A stretch of 64,000 bases of DNA from the NCBI GenBank assembly GCA_002403095.1, contig DHHC01000011.1:11343-75342 (forward strand). The letters are read 5' to 3'. The notes below the pieces were generated by a model. It was not told the origin of the DNA, did not search any database, and worked only from the letters and a program-made list of their open reading frames with translations. Positions within the stretch are counted from its first letter, which is position 1; each line of letters starts with the position of its first letter. This document shows, in pieces, positions 42,101 through 50,742 of this stretch. This DNA comes from Leptolinea sp. UBA4782. Lineage in GTDB: Bacteria; Chloroflexota; Anaerolineae; Anaerolineales; Anaerolineaceae. The position numbers were made by a program, and so were the translations under genes.

Positions 42101-43644
42101 CCGGTTATTTCGCTGATCTCTTTATAAAGCGGCTGAAGGTTCTTGTACATTTTCTTATACACACGGTTATACAGCTCATTATACAGCTGGTGGTTTTGTG
42201 TATTGGGCTGGTAAGTCTCGCCGATCCTTGTCATGTACTTTACGGCCGAATCAAAATCAGGGTGGAGTTTAAGTCCCACTGCCAGGTCAATGGCAGCGCC
42301 AAGGCCTGAAGCTTCATACACATGCGGTTTGGAAACAGGCAGGCCAAAAATATCTGCTGTGATTTGTAATGCTGCCTTACTCTGGCTACCTCCTCCTACC
42401 ACCCGGACCTGGGTGATTGGTACTCCGCTGCGTTTGGATGTCTTTTCGGCCCCTTCAAGCAGCCCATAAGCCAGCCCCTCGATGATTGACCGATAAAGAT
42501 GAGCACGGGTGTGGATATCCCCAAACCCGATGATCGCACCTTTGGCTTCAGGCCCCGGGTCTTTCAAACCCGGCGACCAGTATGGCTGCAGCATCAATCC
42601 CATCGATCCAGCCGGAACCGAATCTATCAATGAGTCAAAAATCTCTTCAGTCTCAATACCCATTTGTTCTGCCAGGCGCTGCTCATTCAAGCCAAACTCA
42701 CGTTTGAACCAGCTTACCATCCAGTAACCGCGGAATATCTGGATCTCCATACTGTATGCATCCGGTACCGCAGAAGGATAAGGTGGGATCAAAGGGATAA
42801 TTTCAATATACTTGCGGTGGGTGGTGTTTATGGTGGCGGTGGTGCCGTAGCTCAAACAGGCGATATGCGGATCCAGACAGCCAGCCCCAATCACCTCGCA
42901 GGCTTTATCCGCAGCGGCTGCAATTACCGGCAGTCCGGATGGGATACCTGTCGATGCGGATGCTTCAGGCGTAACCTCGCCCAGCTGATCGGCAGGTGAA
43001 ACCAGGTCTGGCAGCAGAGCTTTATCCACCGGCACTGCCTGCCACTTCCAATCAAATTTCCCCGCCCACTTTTTGGTTTTGTAATCGAAAGGAATATATG
43101 CCACCTGGCAGCCGACTGAATCAGCGATCCGGCCAGTCATTTTGTAGGTCAGGTAGCCGGAAAGCAATACATACTTATGGGTCTTTTCCCAAATCTCAGG
43201 CTGGAATTTTTGCAACCAGTTAACATCCGCATCTGATTGCAGGTAACTCACGGTATCGGTCATACCGGCCAGGGCAAATGCCAGCCCCCAAAACCCTCCA
43301 ACCGGTTTCAGCCCCGTTGTCTTGCGTTGGTCCATCCAGGTGATAGCCGGACGCAGCGGCTCGCCTTGCTTATCCAGGTTGATCATGGTGTTACGCTGGG
43401 TGGTAACTGCCACACCAACTATGGCTCCCTTATCCACACCTGGCATCTGCCACAAACCCTGGCATGCCTGGCAGACTGTCTCCCAGAAGACCTGGGGTTC
43501 CTGTTCGATCAAACCCGAAGCTGGGGTCAGGTAGTCTGGGAGCTTAACCTGGCTCTTTGCAACCATATTTCCCTGCAGGTCAAATACCATGGCACGTACA
43601 CTTTGGGTTCCATTATCAATTGCAAGCAGTAATTCCGCTGTCAT
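42085..43644 (-). CDS. FGGY-family carbohydrate kinase (glycerol/xylulose kinase-like)
   Basis: A 519-residue two-domain kinase. LLLAIDNGTQSVRAMVFD is the N-terminal phosphate loop, TTQRNTMINLD and ITWMDQRK form the substrate cleft, and GGGSQSKAALQITADIFGLP is the C-terminal FGGY signature. The substrate is not certain from sequence; being last in an operon with a glycerol-3-phosphate dehydrogenase suggests glycerol, dihydroxyacetone or a related polyol. ATG 43644 follows GGGAGAGG. It lies 48 bp after the dehydrogenase gene on the same strand. Confidence 0.82.
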   Translation of the reverse strand: MTAELLLAIDNGTQSVRAMVFDLQGNMVAKSQVKLPDYLTPASGLIEQEPQVFWETVCQACQGLWQMPGVDKGAIVGVAVTTQRNTMINLDKQGEPLRPAITWMDQRKTTGLKPVGGFWGLAFALAGMTDTVSYLQSDADVNWLQKFQPEIWEKTHKYVLLSGYLTYKMTGRIADSVGCQVAYIPFDYKTKKWAGKFDWKWQAVPVDKALLPDLVSPADQLGEVTPEASASTGIPSGLPVIAAAADKACEVIGAGCLDPHIACLSYGTTATINTTHRKYIEIIPLIPPYPSAVPDAYSMEIQIFRGYWMVSWFKREFGLNEQRLAEQMGIETEEIFDSLIDSVPAGSMGLMLQPYWSPGLKDPGPEAKGAIIGFGDIHTRAHLYRSIIEGLAYGLLEGAEKTSKRSGVPITQVRVVGGGSQSKAALQITADIFGLPVSKPHVYEASGLGAAIDLAVGLKLHPDFDSAVKYMTRIGETYQPNTQNHQLYNELYNRVYKKMYKNLQPLYKEISEITGYPPR

Positions 43645-43692
43645 TTTCACCTCTCCCGGTTCGGTCTGGTGTTTTTCCTTCTCGGGCAACTC

Positions 43693-45270
43693 TCACCCAG
43701 GAATGCTGTACGATTCCCGAATGATGCGCAGGTACCTGTCCACTTCCCGGTTCCAATCCAGTTCAGACCAGTTCATTATATATTGAAGCCGTTCTTTTAG
43801 GTGAGGTAAACACGCAGCGCCGCCTTCACGGTGCACCAGCCCCAGACGCACCCGCCTGAGCAGCAGATCATCAAGGTGCACCACGCTTTCATGCTCAGCA
43901 GTGTAGTAAATCTCCAGCGGAGTGATAGCTGTACCGCAGAACGGGGTGAAATCACGAATCTCCAGCGTTCCCAGCCAATCCTGGAAGGGCTTGCCGTAAC
44001 GGTTGGTCAAGTCTTGGGGTGCCTGCATGCCCGGCATCGGTTGCGTGTACACCCGATCAAAAAGCGGTTTTCGCCAGTGATAACTACCTTTTCCATCCAG
44101 CATCGGCTTGGCCCGCTCAAGGACCGCCTTTGCCATCAGACGGAAGGTGGTCAACTTCCCTCCTGTGATGGTTAAAAGCCCGTTTTCTTCAAACACCTGG
44201 TGCTTGCGTGATTGTGCGGATGGGGAGCTGGAATCAGCCCGTATGATCGGGCGCAATCCTGCATAAGTTGAAATAATGTCCGCAGTCTCAACACCTGCCA
44301 CCGGGAAAACCGCATGCACTGCCTGCATCATGTAGTCAAATTCCTGCCGGTCTATGAACGGCTCATGATACCGCTCTTCGTACTCCTGCGGATGGTCCAG
44401 ATCAGTCGTTCCTACAATTGTTGTCCCAAGCCAGGGGATAAAGAACATGGTACGCTGGTCAACTGGATGGTTGAAGGTGATTGCCCGGTCAAGGGTCAGC
44501 TTAGCACGGTCAATCACCAGGTGGCTGCCACGCTGTTTTCGGATGACCGGATTGCGAGCCAGCATTCCCCTCAGTGTATCGGTCCAGGGTCCAGTGGCAT
44601 TGACCACCACGCATGCTGCTATTTCAATTTCTTCTTGGCTGCTGCCATCCGCACGCTGCACCGCCACCCCGCTTACTTCATGCCGCCAGTTCCTCAGCAG
44701 ACCTGTCACCCTGGCATAATTGAGCGCTGTCCCGCCCAGTTGTTTTCCCTCTTCAATCAAACGCAGCACCAACCTGGCATCATCCACCACGGCATCGTAG
44801 TAGAAAAGGCCGCTCACCAACCCTTCTGACCTGATTTGCGGGCACAAATCAAGGACCTTTTGCCTACTTAACCTGCCATGGTCCCACTTGGAGCCCATCA
44901 GGTCATACAGGATCAGCCCGATCAGGTACTTGCGGGTTGAAATCTCACCGCCAGCATAATTACTGATCAGGAAGCATAACGGCTTTACCAGTTCCGGCAC
45001 ATTCTTGAGCATTTTCTGGCGCTCGCGCACGGACTCAAATGTGACTTCATATTGCTTCTGGTTCAGGTAGCGTAAACCGCCATGCACCAACTTTGAAGAC
45101 CGGCTGGAGGTTCCAAAAGCATAATCATTTGCTTCTAGCAGCAGCACCTGCAGACCGGCAGCAGCGGCAGCCCGGAAAACACCTGCGCCAGTGATGCCGC
45201 CTCCCACGACAATCAAATCCCAGGGATGTTGAATGCTTTCCCATACCTGTTCACGCGGCAGAGGCTGCAT
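43693..45270 (-). CDS. glpD: FAD-dependent glycerol-3-phosphate dehydrogenase, GlpD/GlpA type
   Basis: A 525-residue flavoprotein. LIVVGGGITGAGVFRAAAAA is the FAD-binding fold, GTSSRSSKLVHGGLRYL is the family signature, and a C-terminal helical DAO_C domain follows. It oxidises glycerol-3-phosphate to dihydroxyacetone phosphate, passing electrons to quinone at the membrane. AAGGAGG lies just before ATG 45270, and the TGATG junction overlaps the upstream flavoprotein stop by one base, so the two are coupled. Its product is the backbone needed by the neighbouring alkyl-DHAP-synthase-like enzyme. Confidence 0.88.
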   Translation of the reverse strand: MQPLPREQVWESIQHPWDLIVVGGGITGAGVFRAAAAAGLQVLLLEANDYAFGTSSRSSKLVHGGLRYLNQKQYEVTFESVRERQKMLKNVPELVKPLCFLISNYAGGEISTRKYLIGLILYDLMGSKWDHGRLSRQKVLDLCPQIRSEGLVSGLFYYDAVVDDARLVLRLIEEGKQLGGTALNYARVTGLLRNWRHEVSGVAVQRADGSSQEEIEIAACVVVNATGPWTDTLRGMLARNPVIRKQRGSHLVIDRAKLTLDRAITFNHPVDQRTMFFIPWLGTTIVGTTDLDHPQEYEERYHEPFIDRQEFDYMMQAVHAVFPVAGVETADIISTYAGLRPIIRADSSSPSAQSRKHQVFEENGLLTITGGKLTTFRLMAKAVLERAKPMLDGKGSYHWRKPLFDRVYTQPMPGMQAPQDLTNRYGKPFQDWLGTLEIRDFTPFCGTAITPLEIYYTAEHESVVHLDDLLLRRVRLGLVHREGGAACLPHLKERLQYIMNWSELDWNREVDRYLRIIRESYSIPG

Positions 45271-46874
45271 CAAACCTCCTTGTGTTCCAACAATTTTCCA
45301 GGGTTTAAGATATGGTCTGGGTCAGCATGCTCAATGACAGCTCCCAGCCAATCCATTCCAATTGCACTCTTTTCATATACCAGATATGGGAGATGGTCAG
45401 TCCCGACCCCGTGCTGGTGGCTGATCGTACCGCCAAATTCCACAATGGTCTTGCTAGCTGCTGTTTTCATCATATTCCATGCATCCAAGATCTGGTCCGG
45501 TTCGGGGCTGCGCGGCCAGAGGTAAGTGACATAAATTGCTGAACCATCACGGTAATGGTGTGAGAGATGGCTAAACACCAGCGGATGGATGCCGGCAGCT
45601 TCGCCAGCATCAAGGATGGCTTTTTTCATGGCTGCCTGGGCAGGAATAACCTTTTCCCAGGGCATGGCCGTCTCCAGCGTATCCAGGGCGTACCCCATAT
45701 CCCACAGTGTGTTGCGCAGATAAGCATAAGTAAAGCGCGTTTTTTTCCATGTTTCCCCGATGACAAAATCTACCGGGAAACCGCCGTGTGACCGGAAAAT
45801 CTGAAATGCCTTTCTCCGGATCCAGCGTGCGGTGCGTTTGTCCCCTGTGATACCGTAGATAACAAGGCAGCGTTCTTTACCCATCCCAAACAAAGAGAGC
45901 AGGCGTTTGGCTATCTTCACCAAATCCTGTTTTCCTGCCAGCTCCAGGGTGACCTCGGTCTCCTGTGCATCACTGATACGCAGCATTGAAGTCTCTACGC
46001 CGGCATTGATCAATGCCCGCACGGCCCGAGTGCCATGTTCATAATCGGGGAAGAACACAGCGGCAAATTTTTCATATTCAGGCAGGGGTCGCACCCTCAA
46101 GACAGCATCCGTGATCACCCCCAGTCTGCCTTCAGAACCCAGGATAAGCTGTCGGACGTCCGGTCCGGCAGCGCTGGCAGGCAGCGGCGGGAGATCCATG
46201 GGTCCTTGCAGGGTTTCGATATGTCCACCGGCTAACAATTCTTCGATCCTGCCATAGTAAAAGCACTGTTGACCGCATGACCGGGTTGCCAGCCAGCCTC
46301 CCAGCGAAGAATACTCAAATGACTGCGGGAAGTGCCCCAGTGTATAACCGCGTTTGTTAAGCAGGCTTTCCAGTTCAGGGCCTAGAATACCGGCTTCAAA
46401 AGTTGCCAGCCGGCTTTCTGAATCGAAGTCCAGGAACCGGTTCATCCTGGCCATGTCAATCGAGAGGGTCGGCCCATCCTGGGGACGGGGATTAACATGC
46501 CCCAGCACGCTGCTCCCACCGCCGTAAGGGATAACCTTGATCCGGTTGTCTGATGCGTACTGCAGCAGGTCAGCCACCTCTTGGCGGCTGGTTGGATAGG
46601 CGACCCCATCAGGAAAAGCGTGATACTTGCCGCTGCGCATGGCAACCCAATCCGGCAGGCTTTGCCCGCGTGCATGCCGGATACGCTCTTCCGGGTCTGT
46701 GGTGACCAGCGGATGGGTGGGGATGCGGCTTTCAGGAACAGATGCGAGCACATTATCTAGGGCAGCATCCGCGTATGCCCCACCCTCACTCACCTTGCTT
46801 TGCAGGAAATCCTTCGCAGTTTCAGGCAAATGGTACTGGTAGTTCACATCTCCCCACCCGTTCCAGCGTTTCAT
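45270..46874 (-). CDS. FAD-linked oxidase, alkyldihydroxyacetonephosphate synthase-like
   Basis: A 534-residue protein of the vanillyl-alcohol-oxidase fold. The opening MKRWNGWGD matches the conserved start of alkyl-DHAP synthases (AGPS). The FAD-binding domain has VIPYGGGSSVLGH and LGSEGRLGVITDAVLRVRP. Near the C-terminus, HLSHHYRDGSAIY and TISHQHGVGTDHL match the AGPS active-site region. AGPS swaps the acyl chain of acyl-DHAP for a fatty alcohol, the first ether-lipid step. Other bacterial relatives may oxidise polyols, so substrate is inference. It sits between a FadR-type regulator and GlpD. Confidence 0.75.
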   Translation of the reverse strand: MKRWNGWGDVNYQYHLPETAKDFLQSKVSEGGAYADAALDNVLASVPESRIPTHPLVTTDPEERIRHARGQSLPDWVAMRSGKYHAFPDGVAYPTSRQEVADLLQYASDNRIKVIPYGGGSSVLGHVNPRPQDGPTLSIDMARMNRFLDFDSESRLATFEAGILGPELESLLNKRGYTLGHFPQSFEYSSLGGWLATRSCGQQCFYYGRIEELLAGGHIETLQGPMDLPPLPASAAGPDVRQLILGSEGRLGVITDAVLRVRPLPEYEKFAAVFFPDYEHGTRAVRALINAGVETSMLRISDAQETEVTLELAGKQDLVKIAKRLLSLFGMGKERCLVIYGITGDKRTARWIRRKAFQIFRSHGGFPVDFVIGETWKKTRFTYAYLRNTLWDMGYALDTLETAMPWEKVIPAQAAMKKAILDAGEAAGIHPLVFSHLSHHYRDGSAIYVTYLWPRSPEPDQILDAWNMMKTAASKTIVEFGGTISHQHGVGTDHLPYLVYEKSAIGMDWLGAVIEHADPDHILNPGKLLEHKEV

Positions 46875-46895
46875 AATCCACCTCCCAGTTTCTAT

Positions 46896-47582
46896 CTATA
46901 CTTTCTTCCAAAATACAATGCTCTCCTGCATCACCCGGTTGCAGATTTGTTCTGCCATTTTGCTGTCGCCTGCTGCAGCAGCATTGCGTAAATCCTGGTA
47001 AAACTTCAATGAGTGTTTTTTTGCTTCAGGTAAGCGAAAATATAACCGTGCCAGTTCCTGGTACATGTCGGAAAATCCATTCAAGATCATGGTAAAAACC
47101 GGGTTTCCTGATAATATGGAAAGCTGTTGATGAACCTTCCAATCGTAATCGGCAAAGACTTCAGGTGTGGCTTCCAATGATGGATGCGCATCGAACAGGC
47201 AGGTAACCTTTTCAGCAGCAGCAGTAACCGCATCCCGGGTAAATGCCGGCGCCAGCAGGCAGCGCACAGTCAGCAGGTGTTCCACAAACTGCGGATATCT
47301 GTGGTTGGGATGCTCAGCCAGGTGCCGCAGGACAGCCAGGTTGCCCTCCTGCCATGGATTGCGCACCCGGGTGGGTTTACCCTGGTGGATCTCAATCCAG
47401 CCGTCACTTTCAAGGCGCTGTAAGGCTTCACGTAAAGTCGGGCGGGTAACACCCAGCAGATTTGCAAGCTCGCGTTCAGGCGGCAGGTATGAGCCAAATG
47501 GAAAGTTGCCATCCAGGATGGCATTTAACAGGCGGTTTTCTGCCAGTTCGGCACGTTTTTGAAGAGGAGGGTATGTTTCCAT
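46896..47582 (-). CDS. FadR-type GntR-family regulator
   Basis: A 228-residue protein. The winged helix (about 10-75) reads LPPERELANLLGVTRPTLRE then ALQRLESDGW and HQGKPTRV, strikingly like E. coli FadR, including the DNA-contacting helix. The helical C-terminal domain keeps FadR-like phrases such as SGNPVFTMILNGF and LYFRLPEAKKHSL, the acyl-CoA-binding fold in FadR. It begins its operon; a FadR-like operator overlaps its start point. The ligand is expected to be a long-chain acyl-CoA, by analogy. Confidence 0.82.
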   Translation of the reverse strand: METYPPLQKRAELAENRLLNAILDGNFPFGSYLPPERELANLLGVTRPTLREALQRLESDGWIEIHQGKPTRVRNPWQEGNLAVLRHLAEHPNHRYPQFVEHLLTVRCLLAPAFTRDAVTAAAEKVTCLFDAHPSLEATPEVFADYDWKVHQQLSILSGNPVFTMILNGFSDMYQELARLYFRLPEAKKHSLKFYQDLRNAAAAGDSKMAEQICNRVMQESIVFWKKV

Positions 47583-47591
47583 TGAATTGGT

Positions 47592-47608
47592 AAGAGGTCT
47601 GACCAGTT
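47592..47608 (-). promoter_or_regulatory. FadR-like operator
   Basis: On the minus strand this 17-bp site reads AACTGGTCAGACCTCTT, with the GGTC-N-GACC core of enterobacterial FadR sites. It covers the predicted start point of the fadR-like gene, so autorepression of the whole operon is expected. Confidence 0.75.
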
Positions 47609-47614
47609 AATACC

Positions 47615-47642
47615 ATTATAGGGAATTTAGGAAGTTTTTCAA
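47615..47642 (-). promoter_or_regulatory. Promoter of the fadR-like operon
   Basis: Minus-strand TTGAAA (47642-47637), 16-bp spacer, perfect TATAAT (47620-47615). The start point falls near 47608, and the ATG at 47582 is about 26 nt later. Confidence 0.68.
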
Positions 47643-47661
47643 GCCCCCACTCGGAATTGGC

Positions 47662-47695
47662 GTTAAAAGAAAACAAGTCTCCCATTTTGGGAGAC
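47662..47695 (-). terminator. Intrinsic terminator after the aldolase gene
   Basis: GTCTCCCA (47677-47684) and TGGGAGAC (47688-47695) form a perfect stem. On the minus strand it is followed by TTGTTTTCTTTT. It ends the aldolase transcript and insulates the fadR promoter. Confidence 0.8.
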
Positions 47696-47721
47696 CTGTT
47701 TTTGTTGTTTTCCAGTCCAGA

Positions 47722-48666
47722 CTAAAGCATTTTGCGGATGATATCCAGTTGCCCTGCTGCGCCCAGGTACTCATTCTTTTGTGCGATGAACTTGGCATAT
47801 TCCTGCATGAACACCTTGCCAATCGGGCGGAAGTCAAATACTTCGGGATGATCACGGAAATACTCGCGGTGAACGCGCGTCCACACCAGGCGGCCGTCGG
47901 TATCGATATTGATCTTGGTAACACCCAGCTCGGCAGCCCGCTTGAACTGTCCAGCATCCACACCACGTGCGCCAGCCATATTGCCGCCGGCAGCGTTGAT
48001 ACGGGCTACCTCATCCTGGGGTACCGAGCTGCTGCCATGCATGACCAGCGGAAAACCGGGCAGCTCTTTCTGGATCTGTTCAAGCACATCAAAGTGCAAG
48101 GATTGTGAGCCTTTGAACTTGAATGCGCCGTGGCTGGTTCCGATCGCCACTGCCAGGGAATCACAGCCGCTGCGCTGCACGAACTCCCGGGCTTTCTTCG
48201 GGTCGGTCAGCTTGGCTTCGGCTTCGCTCACCTGGACATGTTCTTCCACACCGCCCAGCTGCCCAAGCTCAGCTTCAACCACGATACCGCGCGCATGGGC
48301 TGCATCCACCACCCGCCGGGTAAAGGCGATGTTGGTGTCGAAATCTTCATGGCTGGCATCAATCATCACGGAGCTGTAAAAGCCGCTTTCGATGCAGTCA
48401 TAACAGGTTGCTTCATCACCGTGGTCAAGGTGCACTGCGAATATGGCATCCGGGAAGACTTCATCCGCCTGTTTGATAATGGCTTCGAGCATTTTCTTAT
48501 GGCTGTATAAGCGGGCGCCTTTACTGATCTGGATGATGAAAGGGGCTTTACTGTCGAGGTTGCCCTGGAACAATCCCATTGTTTGCTCCAGGTTGTTAAT
48601 GTTGTAAGCGCCGATGGCATATTTACCATAAGCTGCCTTAAAAAGCTTTTCGGTTGTAACGATCAT
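47722..48666 (-). CDS. fba: Class II fructose-bisphosphate aldolase
   Basis: A 314-residue zinc aldolase. It has AVHLDHGDEATCYDCIESGF with the catalytic Asp and zinc His, VEAELGQLGG, and later VMHGSSSVPQDEVARINAAGG with the zinc/phosphate site. It splits fructose-1,6-bisphosphate into DHAP and glyceraldehyde-3-phosphate; tagatose-bisphosphate specificity is possible in this family. AAGGAG precedes the ATG. It has its own -10 and a terminator, so it is likely monocistronic. Confidence 0.93.
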   Translation of the reverse strand: MIVTTEKLFKAAYGKYAIGAYNINNLEQTMGLFQGNLDSKAPFIIQISKGARLYSHKKMLEAIIKQADEVFPDAIFAVHLDHGDEATCYDCIESGFYSSVMIDASHEDFDTNIAFTRRVVDAAHARGIVVEAELGQLGGVEEHVQVSEAEAKLTDPKKAREFVQRSGCDSLAVAIGTSHGAFKFKGSQSLHFDVLEQIQKELPGFPLVMHGSSSVPQDEVARINAAGGNMAGARGVDAGQFKRAAELGVTKINIDTDGRLVWTRVHREYFRDHPEVFDFRPIGKVFMQEYAKFIAQKNEYLGAAGQLDIIRKML

Positions 48667-48707
48667 GGTTAACTCCTTAACATGTTGTATAGATGATACC
48701 GCAGGGA

Positions 48708-48713
48708 ATTATA
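48708..48713 (-). promoter_or_regulatory. -10 element of fba
   Basis: TATAAT on the minus strand, about 42 bp upstream of the fba ATG. No good -35 is seen at 16-18 bp. Confidence 0.45.
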
Positions 48714-48758
48714 TTCTATTTTGCCGTGATAAGTGCACCTTTGCGCATGAAAAGGCGA

Positions 48759-49889
48759 TTACTCCAGCGGGATAGTGAAGCAGAAAGTGCTGCCTTGTCC
48801 CAATCCTTCACTTTCAGCCCAGATCTCACCGCCATGCGCTTCCACCCATTCTTTCGCAATGGTCAGGCCAATCCCGCTGCCGCCGGTTTCCCGGGCACGC
48901 GAAGCATCTACCCGGTAAAAGCGTGTAAAGACAAGCTCGAGGTCTTCATGGGTCAATCCTCTGCCAGTATCAACCACAGAAAAATGGGTCCCGGTCTCAT
49001 CCTGTGATACGCTCACCTCAACCCTGCCGCCCGGATGGGTGTATTTCAGGGCATTGCCAACCAGGTTCTGCAATACCTGGTCAACCCGGTTGATGTCTGC
49101 CCGCATCTCAATATCACCCGGATCAGGAATGTGCAGGTTAATGCCTGCTTCCCTGAACTGGAAATCAAACCGCTTTTCCAGCCGGTTAAGCAGTTCTCTT
49201 ATGAAGAATTTAGTGATCTGCAGTTGGTACTGCCCGGCTTCAACCCGGCTGAGTTCCTGGATATCCTCTACCAGGTGCTGCATCCTTTCCGCTTCAGCCA
49301 GTAAAACCTGGTATGTTTCCAGGTCCGGTTGGACGACGCCATCCATCAACCCTTCTGCAGTCCCCCGGATGGTGGTCAGCGGTGTGCGCAGCTCATGCGA
49401 GACATCTGCCAGAAGTTGCCGGCGCATAGTCTCGGTCTTCTCCAGCGACTCGGCCATATGGTTGAAATTAACACCCAATCTCCCAATTTCATCCACATCC
49501 TTTTGCTGGTCACTTGCTGGTGCTTGCACCCTTTCTGAGTAATGCCCGTCAGCAATCCGCCGGGATGCCTGTGCAATTGCTTTTACGGGTGCAGCAATCG
49601 AGCGGCTGATCAACAGGCTGATGATGACTGCAACCGCAACACCGGCTGCAACTGCTATGGAAAAGGCCTCAAAAACTGCGGCCTTGAAATTCCCGGCCTG
49701 CTGGTTCCCCTCGCCGCCCCCTTTACCAAATTCGCCCGTCGTTTGCCTTTCAACACCCAGATGGCGGTTGTAAGCATTCGGTGCGGCAACAGCCAGGATT
49801 GCACCGGTGATTACCGCAATAATCAGGATCACCAGCAGGTAAGAAACGAAAAGCCTGGCTGTCAGGTGGCGCTTTATATAGCCGATCAT
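48759..49889 (-). CDS. HAMP-domain sensor histidine kinase
   Basis: A 376-residue membrane kinase. Two transmembrane segments (about 10-36 and 73-97) flank a short extracytoplasmic loop rich in Gly/Gln. A HAMP domain follows (about 97-150), then HisKA with His165 in SHELRTPLTTI, and HATPase with DTGRGLTHEDLELVFTRFYR and GSGIGLTIAKEW. The small external loop suggests membrane-stress sensing rather than a large ligand. Its start overlaps the regulator's stop by 4 nt. Confidence 0.88.
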   Translation of the reverse strand: MIGYIKRHLTARLFVSYLLVILIIAVITGAILAVAAPNAYNRHLGVERQTTGEFGKGGGEGNQQAGNFKAAVFEAFSIAVAAGVAVAVIISLLISRSIAAPVKAIAQASRRIADGHYSERVQAPASDQQKDVDEIGRLGVNFNHMAESLEKTETMRRQLLADVSHELRTPLTTIRGTAEGLMDGVVQPDLETYQVLLAEAERMQHLVEDIQELSRVEAGQYQLQITKFFIRELLNRLEKRFDFQFREAGINLHIPDPGDIEMRADINRVDQVLQNLVGNALKYTHPGGRVEVSVSQDETGTHFSVVDTGRGLTHEDLELVFTRFYRVDASRARETGGSGIGLTIAKEWVEAHGGEIWAESEGLGQGSTFCFTIPLE

Positions 49890-50572
49890 GTCACCACCTC
49901 GTCATCAAACCGGTAGCCAACCCCGCGTACTGTAGCGATCCATTGCTCGTGACCCAGCTTTTGGCGGATATGCCCGACATGGACATCCACCACGCGCGTA
50001 TCCCCGTAATAAGCATGCCCCCAGATCTTTTCAAGCAGCATTTCGCGCGTCAGCACCCTGCCCCGGTTCTCGACCAGCCCTTTGAGCAAGTCAAACTCGA
50101 CTGCGGTCAATTCGACTTCCTGGTCATCCACCCAAACCCGGCGGCTGCCAGCATCCAGGCGGATATGCTTGAAGGCAAAAACTTCTCCGCTGCTGCCGGT
50201 GTCCCCGCCCTTGCGGCGCAAAACCGACTTGATCCTTGCCACCAGTTCGCGCGGGCTGAAGGGCTTGTTAACGTAATCGTCTGCGCCAACAGATAAGCCA
50301 ACCACTTTATCCATCTCATCTGTCCGGGCTGAGAGCATGATGACATAGACATCCGATTCTTTGCGCAGCTGGCTGAGGAGAGTTATTCCGTCCATACCGG
50401 GCAACATCACATCCAGGACCACAATATCCGGTTTGTATGCCCTGGCAGCCTGCAGCCCAGAAGGGCCATCACTGGCAGTGAATACCTCGTAGCCTTCTGG
50501 CTTCAGGTAAGCGCTGATGAGGTTCAGGATGCTCTGCTCGTCATCGATTACAAGAATTCTTACCGCGCTCAC
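49886..50572 (-). CDS. OmpR/PhoB-family response regulator
   Basis: A 228-residue regulator with receiver Asp54 (VVLDVMLPGMDG), Lys in DDYVNKPFSPREL, and a winged-helix output domain (LTAVEFDLLKGL, HIRQKLG, GVGYRF). The GTG at 50572 is preferred because TTGGAGG lies upstream at ideal spacing; a TTG four codons earlier is inside that site. It is cotranscribed with the downstream HAMP kinase. Target genes are not apparent. Confidence 0.88.
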   Translation of the reverse strand: MSAVRILVIDDEQSILNLISAYLKPEGYEVFTASDGPSGLQAARAYKPDIVVLDVMLPGMDGITLLSQLRKESDVYVIMLSARTDEMDKVVGLSVGADDYVNKPFSPRELVARIKSVLRRKGGDTGSSGEVFAFKHIRLDAGSRRVWVDDQEVELTAVEFDLLKGLVENRGRVLTREMLLEKIWGHAYYGDTRVVDVHVGHIRQKLGHEQWIATVRGVGYRFDDEVVT

Positions 50573-50652
50573 TGGTTCCTCCAAGGATGTGCTGCACCAT
50601 GCTCATGGCACAGAAAAAACCGTAACCGGGATTTCCGGGTACGCATACTCGT

Positions 50653-50658
50653 ATTATA
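50653..50658 (-). promoter_or_regulatory. -10 element of the two-component operon
   Basis: TATAAT on the minus strand, about 80 bp upstream of the GTG start. The -35 is degenerate (TCTTGC at 16 bp). Confidence 0.42.
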
Positions 50659-50742
50659 CGCGTTTCCGCTCCCCGCAAGACATGGTACCCTTTTCTCAAG
50701 AAGTCCGCATGAAGGATATGTGAAGGTAGTGTAAATGTTATT

